From positions 30,380,001 through 30,444,000 of the forward strand of contig JBITNC010000001.1 of NCBI GenBank assembly GCA_050084985.1: a stretch of DNA of 64,000 bases, given 5' to 3'. Below, in pieces: positions 11,471 to 21,918 of this stretch. The position numbers were made by a program, and so were the translations under genes. Origin of the DNA: Nageia nagi (Eukaryota; Pinophyta). The notes beneath the pieces were generated by a model. The model saw only the letters and a program-made list of their open reading frames with translations. It was not told where the DNA came from and did not search any database. Positions within the stretch are counted from its first letter, which is position 1; every line of letters begins with the position of its first letter.

Positions 11471-11878
11471 GTCCCATCTACCTTTCATGGTTTTCTAAAA
11501 TACATTCATGAGGGAGTACTCCATTGTGTACGAAGAGATGAAAATCCATACTCACATTATAATATTACAAAATCATCGAAAATGAAACCTCCTATGCAAA
11601 ATTCAAAGGGAAAATCATTATCCACCTTTGCTAGGCAAGGGCATAATCATAAAGATATGAGATGGAAGTTAAAATCCAAATATGATTACAATGATGGAAT
11701 GCAATCATCGAAGCAACCTAAGAGGGTGGTAGATCATATAATGAAAGAAAACCTAAAGCCTAAATCAATAAAATACGATAAGTATAGATATCATGTTTAT
11801 CATCATCAATTGGGGCATGATACTAAACATTGCCACCAATTAAATCATGCCCTTCATGATTTGATGGATGATATATGA
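11462..11878 (+). pseudogene. Post-protease segment with a second zinc knuckle
   Basis: This is the last open stretch of the single D frame (138 codons, ending TGA at 11876). The first third (MECVPSTFHGFLKYIHEGVL) is the normal tail of a gypsy protease. The rest is basic and ends in YHVYHHQLGHDTKHC with HQLNHALHDLMDD behind it, which closely resembles the knuckle plus following helix at the end of a Tat-type gag. The first Cys is His here. A knuckle after protease is out of the usual order, so this is either a duplication of the gag end or a product of recombination between related elements. Confidence 0.6.
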
Positions 11879-13343
11879 TTTAAAGTAGATATACCTTTAT
11901 TGATAGATAACAATTTACATCATCTACAAAAATACATATATACATTCCACACAATTAAACAATGATGAATTATGTTATTTGCGTAAGGATATTCAATCTC
12001 CTTCACATCGTTCACATTGGGGTAGTCGTCCCCCATCTTACTTTTGATCTCCTCATGTTTTACATAGATCACATTGGGGCAATTGCCCTCGATCATCATA
12101 AAAAAAAAATCATCAAAACATGATTTAGAAATCACACAAACATCAAAATATGATTAAAAATTAAAATGATCATATCTGATTTTGAAATAGGTTATAATAT
12201 GTTTATTGCATTTCCATGTCTTCCCCTTTTTCCACCTCATATTCATCCCCCATTATGTTGGAATATTTGAGTATTAGATTATATTCTAACAATTCATCAA
12301 GGCATATATACTATACATTATCCATGACCATTTCCATACCATTTTACAAATATGTTTAATACTTATTGTAAAAGAAATAGTTTATGAAATCAATATTCTT
12401 ATTGACTTTACCCACCTTCATCATGAAATTCTTTAAACTTTGGATGATAAACAAACATGACTATGATACACTTAAGGTTGTTATAGACTCATACACATTT
12501 TCACATTTAAATAATCTTAAAACAGTCAAGAATGAGGTGTTACAAGAGCATGATTTCAAGCGAAAGTATTACATGTTCATCCTATTATTCACTTCATCTC
12601 GAACCCAAGAATCATTTGATAGTTAAAAAAAAAAGGTGAAAAGAGATGAAAAAAAAAGAGAAAAAGAATTACTACATCATATCAATGATTCTTGGGTGAT
12701 TACAATATCCTCTACCAGGGCTATGGACGCCTGATTGGCAGTAGAGCAAGGTTGTAGCAGGATCGAGGGGTTAATCCTCATCGGGGCTATGGACACCTAT
12801 CTAGCAATGGGGCATACCTTACAAGTGGTGACATGTCCATATTGGTTAACGACCTTCTTTCCTATGGACCTCTATACGTTTCATATGGATGAACTAGCTT
12901 ATATATTTTATGCTCTTGTGACATTTAGTTTGAGATTGTCTAGAGATGAAAATAAACATCATTGCACACACATGAGTCTATGATAATTTTGAGAACATCA
13001 TGACTTTGTTTTATATCATCTAAAGAAGGAAAAATCTAATGGTGATTGGTTAATATGGTCAACTTGAATATTATGATCATTACATTTCTTCATCCTCCCA
13101 TGCCTCCATCCCATACTATTTATTATTACATAGTAATTAACATTACACTTATATTTATCAATGCCTTGATGAGTTGATTAGTTTATCTCTCTAAATACTC
13201 AATACATCCTATGTCCATTCATTTGTTATACTATTTTCATATTAACATCCACCATCCCCCCATACATGTTATACTATACCAACTCTCATATTTTATTATC
13301 CAACATCCATATATTTCCTAATCCATCTTTATCGATTATTAAA

Positions 13344-13715
13344 TTAGAGGTGCTTCCATATTATTTGAGAAAAAGAGAGAGTAATTGCTCTCCCCATTAA
13401 TATGGGAGTCAACATTGTTGTTGTTAAAACCTTTTGCTTCAATTCTTATCCACAAGTTTAAGCAATAAATTGTCCTTATTAGATTGATAAAAGTCAACCC
13501 TAGAACATTGTTAAATTTTATAGCTTCCATTATTCTTTGAGATCGAGAATAAGAAATTATTTTCCCCATTGAATTGGAAGTCAATGTTCTTTTCCTATCA
13601 TATCCCATCCATTTCAACCCCTTAGAACATCGTTAAAAAGCTTCCATCATTCCTTGGGATCGAGAGTAAAAAATTGCTCTTCCCTTTGAATTGGAAGTCG
13701 ATGTTCTTCTCCCCT
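13344..13715. repeat. Three imperfect about 95-bp repeats
   Basis: Blocks at 13344-13420, 13500-13590 and 13621-13715 share the series 'cttccat', 'gagagtaa...attgctc', 'tcccc', 'ttgaattggaagtc' and 'atgttctt'. The second and third are closest. They lie inside the 3' region of element D. Confidence 0.65.
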
Positions 13716-15385
13716 TTCCATTCATTATCATCTACCCATAAATTGAATGTGTGTTACATCTTGTTCCCTATCCTTTGTACATGTTATCATAAAATAAAAA
13801 GTATTAGTAGCCAAGTTTGGTAAATGATACAATCTAATACTACAATTTTTCAAATCATTATCCTTAAATTTGAAGATATTTAATAATATCAAAATCAACA
13901 TTTAAAAGATAAAAATACAATAATAATCCCATACATCTTTAATGGGATAATTGTTATCATCATATTCCTCATCATGAATCTTTGATGATAACAAATTATA
14001 AACAATTCCATCCTGAAACCTTTGATAATGATTTTTGCAAGAAATGATAATGAAACCCATTTTGTTGGGGCAAATAGCAGAATTATCAAACATTAAAATG
14101 TTATCTACTTTGAAAGGACTCCACGTCACATACATGCTAATGGCAAAGAGCCTATGGAATAAAGTGTTCCATGAAATAGCATATGTAGGCAAGCATGAAT
14201 ACTTAGTAAGGTGTAGAACCTATTTTCAAAATGCTTTGATTGCAAAAATTCAAAAAATTTATGTTTGATCATAATTTGGGGCAACTATGATTGTCCATGA
14301 CCCAAAGCAAATCATTTGCCTCTACCATCAACCAACAAAATCAAGATTTAAAATATTCGTACGTAAGTTGATAAACTCAAGTGTACGAGTCTTGACTTAA
14401 CCACTTACCAACTTCAGGTATATTATCACCAACTTATGAGTCTAGTGGTATTTGTATAATTCTACAATGATAACATATTAGTTTGTTTGTTTCTTAAGAT
14501 ACATGACTATGTTTGCTCACCACATCATGCCATTAAAAAAAAAATAGATAACCAAATAAACATGCAAACTTGATCATAAATAATTTCATCATGAATCCTT
14601 GATAGGACAAACACCATTTATTATTTATGATCTTACAATGAATCACGAACTTCCTAGTTCAAATCATATGTCATGTTATGCATGTTTAGTTATCACTTAT
14701 TGTTTATACGTATTTAGAAAACCCTAGTCATCAAAAAACATGATTCCAATGATTTTTGTAAAACATATTCTTCTAGAGTAATAACATAATAATCAAAATT
14801 CAAATTAGTGCACACAAAGGGGACTTCATGTCATATACCTGACTCAGCTCCATACATTCCCTTGCGATAAACACAAGACACTCATGTAATGATATATGGA
14901 AACAAGCCCTTAATACCTATTTGGTGTACAACCAACGTGTGTTCAAAATACTTCAATTGCAAAGCTTAAGAAATCAAACCTTATGTTCACCTATAAATGA
15001 TTGAAACAATAAGGTTAGAATCATTCGTACATTCATCTTACTTGTTTACTAGCTAATATACATTAGTTTTTTGAACACTCTATCATCATCATCACTGACA
15101 TCATTAGTCAGTTCAAAAGGGGGTCATAATACTAAGATCAGCACCACAATCAAAGTAAGCCTACGATCACATAGTAAGACTATGGCTACATCTCTCTTAA
15201 AATGTACCCAAAACATTATTAATTACAAAATCAAAAGTTATATGTCTACTCATGGTTAAGGTAATTAGGATTGCCTATAACCTAAAATAAGATATTTATG
15301 CTCAATATGATTCTAAAAGATTTATGCAAAAGATCATCACAAAACCCATTCTGTTGGGTCAAAAGCAGAGAAAAATGAAAAATGA

Positions 15386-15826
15386 CTTGTATATACAAAA
15401 CAAGCTTCCTATCACATACTTGCTTTGGCATGCGAAGATAAACTAGAGTCTTGTCACGCAACTACCATAAATAGCACACAGTATGGAGATAAACACAAGC
15501 GAAGTTTTGATATACAACATCACTATCTCAAACTTGTATATACAAAACAAGCTTCCCATCACATACTCGCTTCAGCATGCATAGAAAAACTAGAGTCTTG
15601 TCATGCAACTGCCATAAATAGCACATAGTATGGAGATAAAAACAAGTGAAGTTTTGATATACAACGTCACTATCTCAAAATTGTATACATCAAATAAGCT
15701 TACCATCACATACTCGCTTCGGTATGCAGTGACAAATTAGAGTCTTATCATGCAACTACCATAAACAGCACATAGTATGGAGATTGACACAAGTGTAGTT
15801 TTGATGTATTACAATATCATATTCAA
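15386..15826. repeat. 147-bp tandem repeat, three copies
   Basis: Copies begin at 15386, 15533 and 15680, giving exact steps of 147 bp. Each contains 'aacaagctt', 'catcacatac', 'gcttc', 'agagtctt', 'catgcaact', 'cataaa', 'agcaca' and 'agtatggaga'. Differences between copies are mostly transitions. The unit lies in the 3' region of gypsy element D, a location known to give rise to satellite DNA in related plant elements. Confidence 0.85.
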
Positions 15827-15899
15827 AATGTATCAATTGCAAAAGTTAAAAAATCATATTCAGTCATGGCAAAGACTATCCTCATGACAACACCATATG

Positions 15900-15928
15900 A
15901 TATATATATATATATATATATATATAAT
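15900..15928. repeat. (TA)n microsatellite
   Basis: An uninterrupted run of about 13 TA units lies in the 3' part of element D. Confidence 0.9.
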
Positions 15929-16449
15929 AAGTTGATTCAGAGAAGCTATAATTATATCCTACTAAAAGATCTTAAGCTTTATACGAAAAAATATTTTGAT
16001 GATATTTCTTAAAAATATTATTAAAATTTACAAATATCAAAGGAGATAAAATGTGATGTATCATTGTTACAGGAGATCATCTTGAAACCCCGTTGTCGGG
16101 ACAAAGGACAACACCATCAAACTCATATACTAAAGAGGAATTATATGGTACATGTGTGCTTAGACATGTAAAATAACATAATAGAAATGTCATGCAACTA
16201 TCACATAAGCTCAACACATTGTCATACCAAAAATAGTCACTTCTGAAGTATATTCATATTTGTTTTCAAAACTACATCAAATGTAAAATGAAAACACATT
16301 TTATCATAATTTGATAAATCAAAATTTTGATTCATTTAAGAAATTGAGTCAAAACTTATATCATAAAAAAGCAATAACAAATAATTAAGTGACAAAGCTT
16401 CTCATTCTATATTTTTGAAATTATCAACCGCATTTTCGGTTGATAATTC

Positions 16450-16462
16450 AAAAAGGGCAAAA
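16450..16462 (+). other. Polypurine tract of element D
   Basis: AAAAAGGGCAAAA sits directly before the TG of the 3' LTR, where plus-strand DNA synthesis is primed. One C interrupts the purine run. Confidence 0.75.
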
Positions 16463-17311
16463 TGTAGACACCTAAAAATGTCCCCTTGTTAACTAGTAAA
16501 CATTGGAATAATTATAACTCTTTATACAAGCCTCAAACAAGCTTGAAAACTCCATTATTGGATAGCTCTCATTGAGTACATGCAAAACAAGTGGTCACAT
16601 GACCCTTTTTTGGTAAAAATTGACTATTTGGCGATCATTTTAATATTGTTATAAAAATTAAAAACCAATCATCGACGACCCAAAATAAACGTCGACATTT
16701 TAGGATGATCACCGGCGTCCACCTAGTAATCATTGATGACTCTGTAATAGCCAAACAGACACCAAAACAATGAGAGAAAGTTGAAATGTTTCATTCTTCC
16801 AAGATGATGTGGATAGAGGGGGTCAGTTACGACCTACGATGGCTTTTCGCTTCCTCTTACCAGCCTTTGAACCTCTCACCCAAAATCTATAAATACAAGC
16901 TAATACAAAGCAAATGAAGGAGGATCTTGGCCCATTTTTGAAGTAGGGTAATGCTGTCAAAATCTTGTGAGCTCATACCTTTTATTATTTTATGCTAGCT
17001 TTAATTTAATACATGTCATACATAGATGCTTTGATGTTATTGTCTTTTGCATGTGTGTAGGATTTACAGGTTGTTCATATCAAGGAGAGAAGCAAGCAAA
17101 TCAAAAACAATGGAGATCTAATACTCTTATTTTGGCAAATGGTATTTGTAAAAGTCCCCTCCAAGGGCAAATTGTAGTTTGAGCTAAAAATCAATATCAA
17201 TTTACAATTACAACATTTCTATCTATTTTGTATAATTTGAGGTTCAGTGAAAATTTAAGAATAATTGTATTTTATGTTATTCTACATTCCATCTCTATTT
17301 TCACTATAACA
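16463..17311 (+). repeat. 3' LTR of element D
   Basis: This is the 849-bp partner of 5872-6720, with the same termini and the same TATA position (16887-16895). In the roughly 340 bases that I compared by eye there are about 25 differences, nearly all transitions, pointing to an old insertion. Confidence 0.92.
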
Positions 17312-17316
17312 CTAGT
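17312..17316. repeat. Target-site duplication CTAGT, right of element D
   Basis: This is an exact copy of 5867-5871, immediately after the LTR end ATAACA. Confidence 0.95.
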
Positions 17317-17990
17317 GATAATGTGACCATTATATTAAAGATTAGTTTAGTCTCAATCTCAAGAATAACCCAAGAAACATGGTTGGTTTAGTCCTAACTA
17401 AATGATCAAAATAAGGATGATTATTTATTATCCACCCAATAATGATATGGTATGTTAAGCATGAAAATGAAGCATGAAATGATTAAATGATAATTGTAAG
17501 TGTAAAGGTAAGAGAGTAGAGAACAATACCTACATTTTCCTTTGATAAACAATATGATTAGATGGGAGAATGTTAGCAAGGGTGCTAATGTTAGCACAGG
17601 CATGGAAGGTAGAAGAGGCATTAAGCCTCATGTTGAATCAGACCTTGTGACTTTTTTGAGGCTAAGGTATTATAGATATGATATGATTGGCCTATGTGTG
17701 ATGACTCAAGTCTACACCAAATTACCCATGACATTATCTACATGACTTCTTATATGGATGTCATTGGTTTTGAACAATAATTAACTAACTAGATTTTAAA
17801 GTTGCTATATTGATTGTCTAACTTGACTATGATTACTAAATTTTTTGATTTTTGATTATGGTCTAAAATATGCTAAGAATACTAGCATGGGCACTAGTAT
17901 GACTAAGGATTTTAACATAGAAAGGTAGCACAAGTGCTAGTTCAACAGAACATGAATAGAGCTAAGACCTTGATACCTAACTTTTGTATT
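17317..17990. other. Unassigned sequence between element D and gypsy fragment F
   Basis: There is no domain here. It lies downstream of the minus-strand integrase of F, so it may be that element's 3' UTR. Small palindromic phrases built on 'ctagca' and 'actagt' occur near 17880-17940. The open frame at 17542-17745 has no recognisable content. Confidence 0.4.
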
Positions 17991-19117
17991 GATGATTGAC
18001 TAAATGATGATCTCTAAAACATGCTTGACAAGCATTCATCATGCATATAAGGGCTTAATATACTTTATGTTGTTGAGAATTTATCAAATTTTTCCTAAAT
18101 TATTGCCAACCTATAGGCATTATTTAGATAATTGGTCTTGATAATGTATGGACCAATCCAATTGGTCTCAAATTTACCTTTATCCTATTTTTTATCTTGT
18201 GACTTATGATGATTCTCCTTAAGCACTAAATCATCCACTTGGAATGTGATACCATATTTTTGCTATATGCTTTATTTGCTCTTTTTTTATAATCTCTAAT
18301 ATATTCCAAGGAATGAATTCTCTTTTCATCCAATCCTTCTAGTTGTCTTAGCCTTTTTTTTCATTACTCTTCTCAATCAATGGTGCTTTTTAGGGATACC
18401 CTCAATGATGGAATATCCACCAATAATGGTAATATTTCATCATATCTATAAACTAGTAAAAATGGATTACACCTTGTAGTTGATATGATGCTTATCTTGT
18501 AAACCCATAAGGCATATATGAATTATAAATGCCAATCTTTATAATTTTTCTTGATTATCTTGCATAAAATGTTAACAATTATCTTATTAGTTGCTTTATC
18601 TTGTCCATTTCCTTATAGATAGTAAGTTGATAAAAATATTTATTTGATTTTGAATTTTTTACAAAACTTCCTAACTTGCTTGCTTCTAAAATTATTTCCA
18701 TTATCCATGATTAGATGAGATGCAACACCAAATCTAATAATGGTGTTTTTAGTCTTGAATTTTATCATTTGAGGACCCTTGGAGGATCTCAAAGGTATAC
18801 CTTCATCCCACTTTGTGAAATATTTTGTAGCAAATAGGATGAATTTGTGTCCTTAATTAGATTTGGGATTGATAATGTCATTTAAATCCATGGCCCAAAT
18901 AGCAAAAGGCCAAGGTGATATTATTATTACTAGTTCACTTGAATGAGTCTATTTCAAGTTAGCATGATTTTGATATTTTTTTATATTTTTGAAAATATAA
19001 AATGCAATATTTTTTCCATGGATGATCAATAGTATCTTAGTCTTATTAGCTTATGATAAATGGATTTACTAATAAAATGACCTCTATTTATGTTATCATG
19101 TACTTGGTCCATAGCCT
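17991..19117 (-). pseudogene. pol: Gypsy integrase (zinc finger, core, C-terminus) of F
   Basis: On the minus strand, blocks in order are: GHFISKSIYHKLIRLRYYW (H2C2 zinc-binding, about 19070-19015), WAMDLN and HKFILFATKYFTKW (first catalytic Asp, about 18900-18800), HLIMDNGNNFRSKQVRKFC (second Asp region, about 18710-18650), and NGQDKATNKIIVNILCKII around the catalytic Glu (about 18600-18540). These are followed by LLVDIPSLRVS and LRQLEGLDEKRIHSLEYI (about 18420-18290). Numerous stops and some frameshifts make it dead. It is the best evidence in the window that pol of Tat/Athila-like elements existed in this genome. Confidence 0.82.
19113..19117. repeat. Target-site duplication AGCCT, left of solo LTR
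   Basis: AGCCT stands before the LTR and is repeated at 21120-21124. Removing the LTR and one copy restores a continuous integrase frame in fragment F. Confidence 0.9.
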
Positions 19118-20012
19118 TGTTAGACTTCAAGTGACACTGAGAGGGGGGTGAATCAGTAAAAAAAAAATAATCAATTTAACCTTCTTAAATAAAGATAGAT
19201 TAAAAGCCAGAGAAAACTGAGTAAGCACACCAAGTACATCACACAACACCAGATATAACGAGGTTCACCAAATTGGCTACATCCCCGAAAATGACTGCTT
19301 GGAATCCAATCCAAATCCAATCATTAAAGAAGGTTTACAGATTCACAGCACCAACTATGAAGGTAGCACCAACTACCACTTTAAAAATAGTAGCACCTAC
19401 TGCTTGGAGCACCAACTCCAGCTATCAAGCACCCACTTGATACAACATTCAAAAAGGAGGAAAGAATACAATTCTAGAAGACCCTCAATGGTCCAGCTCT
19501 AATGCTCATGTTTGATCTCTGCACACAGCTCCAAAGTAACACACTTAAATAATCACACTACTTTCTACATATTCATTTGCTCACTTCACATACTCCTGAT
19601 ACTCCCCTCTTCCACACTCTTTCTTCCTCTCACGCATCTCTACTCGCCCTTCACTACTCACTTTTTTTTAATCAATCGCAAATCCACTCTACACATCCAT
19701 TCCCTACCAATTTTTAAAAATCGTTACACATCAAGAAAACCCCCATAGGAAACTATTCCTATCATAACATGTTATCAAAAACAAATTGAAAAGGAATCTT
19801 TATTTGTAACTGCTCCTACACTAAGAGAGTTCACTATCTGAGACTGCAACTACTGTAACTGACGAATGCTCCTATTGCTCAAATAGAGTTGTTTAGACAA
19901 GTATAGCTCTTTCTACACTGATTTTAGAGATTTGATAGTATCTGATTATTTAATTCCAGAGTCTCTTTCTATAACCTAGAGATTGAATAGCTTACCAGAT
20001 GTTTATTGTATA

Positions 20013-20428
20013 CACCATGATGTCATCATCTCCAGACTCCAGAAGAGAGTTCCAAGGTATCTGCGTGGCCTTCTGGACTTTTCAACACCAACTGCTAACA
20101 TCATCTTCTCTAGAATTTGGAAGTAGAGTAAAATGCTTCCCATGATGTCCACACCATGATGTCATCATCTCTGGACTCTGGAAGAGAGTTCTAAGGTATC
20201 TGCATGGCCTTTCAGACTTTTCAACACCATTTGCTAATGTCATTTCTCTAGACTCTGGAAGTAGAGTAAAATGCTTCCTATGATGTCCACACCATGATGT
20301 CATCATCTCTGGACTCCAGAAGAGAGTTATAAGGTATCTTCATGGCCTTCCAGACTTTTCAACACCATTTGCTAATATCATCTTCTCTAGACTCTAGAAG
20401 TAGAGTAAAATGCTTCCCATGATGTCCG
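20013..20428. repeat. 138-139-bp tandem repeat, three copies, within solo LTR
   Basis: Copies start at 20013, 20152 and 20290 with 'caccatgatgtcatcatct'. Each contains 'gaagagagtt', 'aaggtatct', 'acttttcaacacca', 'ttctctaga' and 'gtagagtaaaatgcttcc'. The steps are 139 and 138 bp. Confidence 0.88.
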
Positions 20429-20549
20429 TGCTGATGTCATTTCTAGAAAAAAGAAACTTAAAGATGTGATCTGACTTCTCGCTATCCTTGTCACTTTCGA
20501 GATATTCTATTTATTGGCTCCAGCTATTTGATCTCTCTTTGTTGTTCTC

Positions 20550-21050
20550 ATCTCTACATTCTGAAATGTTTTACTCACTGGCTTCGATTATTTGATCACT
20601 CCTTGCTGACCTCATCATCTTTGGGACCCAGTTTCATTCAAAAATGTGAATGTTGTTCTCCCCATGACATCATCTTCATGCTTCTGGAATGCTCTACTCA
20701 CTTTCTTCGGAACCCAATTTTTTTCCACAACTGAGCTTTTATCATTTCATTCTGGAATGCTTAATCTATTGACTCCAGCCTTTTTAATCACCCCTTGCTA
20801 ACCTCATCATCTCCAGAACCCAGTTTCATTCAAAAATGTGAACATCGTTCTTCCCGTGATGTCATCTCTTCCCTTCGAAATGTTTTACTCATTGGCACCG
20901 GCTATTTGATCGCTCCTTGCTGACCTCATCACTTTTGGGCTCCAATTTTGGGTTAAGACCCGAAATCACTGATGTCATCTCTTCCAAAATGCTTTATTTA
21001 CTAACCTCGGCTTTTCAATTCTCCTTGCTGACCTCATCACCTCTGAAAAC
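20550..21050. repeat. Second imperfect tandem array in the solo LTR
   Basis: Four irregular copies, near 20560, 20757, 20877 and 20990, share 'ctggaatgctt/gaaatgttt', 'tactcactggc', 'ccttgctgacctcatca' and sometimes 'cagtttcattcaaaaatgtgaa'. Spacing ranges from about 110 to 200 bp, so the array has been rearranged. Confidence 0.7.
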
Positions 21051-21119
21051 TGGTCTTTACCAAAACCACATGTTGACAACAATGACAATCACACCAATGA
21101 CAATAACACATGCTCAACA

Positions 21120-21124
21120 AGCCT
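21120..21124. repeat. Target-site duplication AGCCT, right of solo LTR
   Basis: This is an exact partner of 19113-19117. Confidence 0.9.
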
Positions 21125-21371
21125 TATTTGCTTCATGTTTATTTAGACATCTAAGCAAAGTACCATAAAATGAATTTTTGTAAATAATATCACTAATAAG
21201 GATATATCTTGTAGCCATGTGTTTTAGCCTTTTATTCAAGAAGTTGGATTGATATGAATCTGGTATCTTTCCTTGCTTGAGGTAGTTGTATATATCAACA
21301 TACTGTGTGTAATGGGAGAATAGCATATATGGTTGATTCCTTCCTGAAGAACCCTTGGAATTGATCATCAT
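21125..21371 (-). pseudogene. pol: Gypsy RNase H-integrase linker of F
   Basis: The minus-strand frame reads YLKQGKIPDSYQSNFLNKRL then HMATRYILISDIIYKNSFYG and TLLRCLNKHEANKA. It is the typical lead-in to gypsy integrase (the block that in other elements reads Y-x-L-x-x-x-x-L-Y-[KR]), with few disruptions. It continues directly into the zinc finger at 19117 once the solo LTR is removed. RNase H itself is not visible to the right, so F is truncated near 21410. Confidence 0.75.
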
Positions 21372-21450
21372 CTATAAAGGAGGAATTTCTAAGGCTCTCA
21401 TTTTTTATTATGGTTTTCTCATATTTAACTAAGATAGGTGTTAATGAAGA

Positions 21451-21918
21451 AATATTAAGTAAAAGAGGGAGAAATTTGTATAAATTTTAAGTAAAAGAGG
21501 AAGAAATTTGTATAATTTTTTACTTAAATTTTATCTAGATATTGCATGTAAAATTTAATAAAATATTACATGTCTATCTATCTTTCTAAATTCCTTATGC
21601 AAAGTTAACATATGCAAATTAATAGGAATGATGTATGCTCATTACTTAATTTTTTAAGTTAAATGATGCATATTTATTACTTTAATTTTTTAAGTTAATA
21701 GGAATGATGCATGCTTCTTACATAAATTTTTAAGTTAAATGATGTATGCATATTACTTAAATTCTTTTAATTTGATAGAATGATGCATGCTTATTACTTA
21801 AAATTTTTAAGTTATGGGAATGATACATTTGATGCCTCTCTAATTTTTTACTTTCTTATGCAAAGTATGGAGTGGACTTGTGCAAAATAAGGAATGATGT
21901 AAAGATATCCTTTAGAGG
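21451..21918. repeat. Tandem repeats in the 5' region of element A
   Basis: A 35-38-bp duplication ('aagtaaaagagggagaaatt') lies at 21451-21520. Then, at about 21610-21830, units of about 37 and 40 bp alternate, built on 'aatgatgcatgc', 'ttattactta' and 'aatttttaagtt', giving a 77-bp dimer repeated about 2.5 times. The flanks ('cttatgcaaagt') recur on both sides of the array. No 5' LTR of element A is found here, so A is truncated or its LTR is unrecognisable. Confidence 0.7.

Larger units (their letters stand above)
11880..16450 (+). repeat. Repeat-rich non-coding 3' part of element D
   Basis: I see no pol domain on either strand in this 4.6-kb stretch. It consists of imperfect repeats. A pair lies at about 12714-12835 around 'ggggctatggac'. 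Three copies of a 90-100-bp block containing 'ttggaagtc' lie at about 13344-13420, 13500-13590 and 13621-13715. A dispersed block with 'cattttgttggggcaaa' and 'catacatgc' recurs near 14055, 15345 and 16085, and a 147-bp tandem array sits at 15386-15826. Repeat-rich, fast-changing 3' regions are documented for Tat/Ogre elements. Confidence 0.65.
5872..17311 (+). mobile_element. Ty3/gypsy element D, non-autonomous gag-pro type
   Basis: This 11.4-kb element is structurally complete, with 849-bp LTRs at both ends (TGTAGACACC...ATAACA), a primer-binding-site candidate, gag-protease, a polypurine tract and a perfect 5-bp duplication (CTAGT). I find no reverse transcriptase, RNase H or integrase in any frame, so it looks like a large non-autonomous element that relied on pol from relatives. 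The gag knuckle of C-x2-H-x4-H-x4-C type and the protease ending LLGRPWI point to the Tat/Ogre side of plant gypsy. The 3' half (11900-16450) is rich in tandem and dispersed repeats. A solo LTR of the same family sits at 36365-37213. Confidence 0.9.
19118..21119 (-). repeat. Solo copia (Sirevirus-like) LTR, minus strand, 2002 bp
   Basis: Read on the minus strand it begins TGTTGAGCATGTG and ends TCTAACA, with AGCCT duplications on both sides and no internal region, so it is a solo LTR. Its start (TGTCATTGTTGTCAACAT) and its end (TTCACCCCCCTCTCAGTGTCAC) resemble the LTRs of element B, so it is a relative of that family. It contains two tandem arrays (20013-20428 and about 20550-21050). Open frames inside it (for example 19512-19748 and 20082-20306) carry no protein signal. 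Confidence 0.85.
17991..21410 (-). mobile_element. Minus-strand Ty3/gypsy pol fragment F, split by a solo LTR
   Basis: This gypsy fragment reads right to left: the RNase H-integrase linker at 21125-21371, then the integrase zinc finger, core and C-terminus at 19117-18000. It is interrupted by the solo LTR 19118-21119. Joining the two sides across the AGCCT duplication keeps the integrase reading continuous, which confirms the insertion. The integrase C-terminal style, with a block resembling VDIPSLRVS, fits the Tat/Athila side of gypsy. No LTR of F was identified. Confidence 0.8.

Noticed and set aside
12735-12983. Open frame of 82 codons in element D
   Set aside because: No domain; lies in the repeat-rich 3' region, and a segment of it is a duplicated block.
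15425-15628. Open frame with an internal peptide repeat (KLESCHAT)
   Set aside because: It is the translation of the 147-bp tandem repeat, with no start context or wider conservation.
15386-15826. CRISPR-like repeat array
   Set aside because: The units are contiguous with no unique spacers, and the sequence is a plant retroelement.
5871-17400. Continuation of the C1 LTR right of element D
   Set aside because: The sequence after 17316 does not convincingly match the end of the sister LTR at 38050-38153.
20082-20306. Minus-strand open frame with repeated peptide (MMTSWCGHH)
   Set aside because: It is the translation of the 138-bp tandem repeat in the solo LTR.
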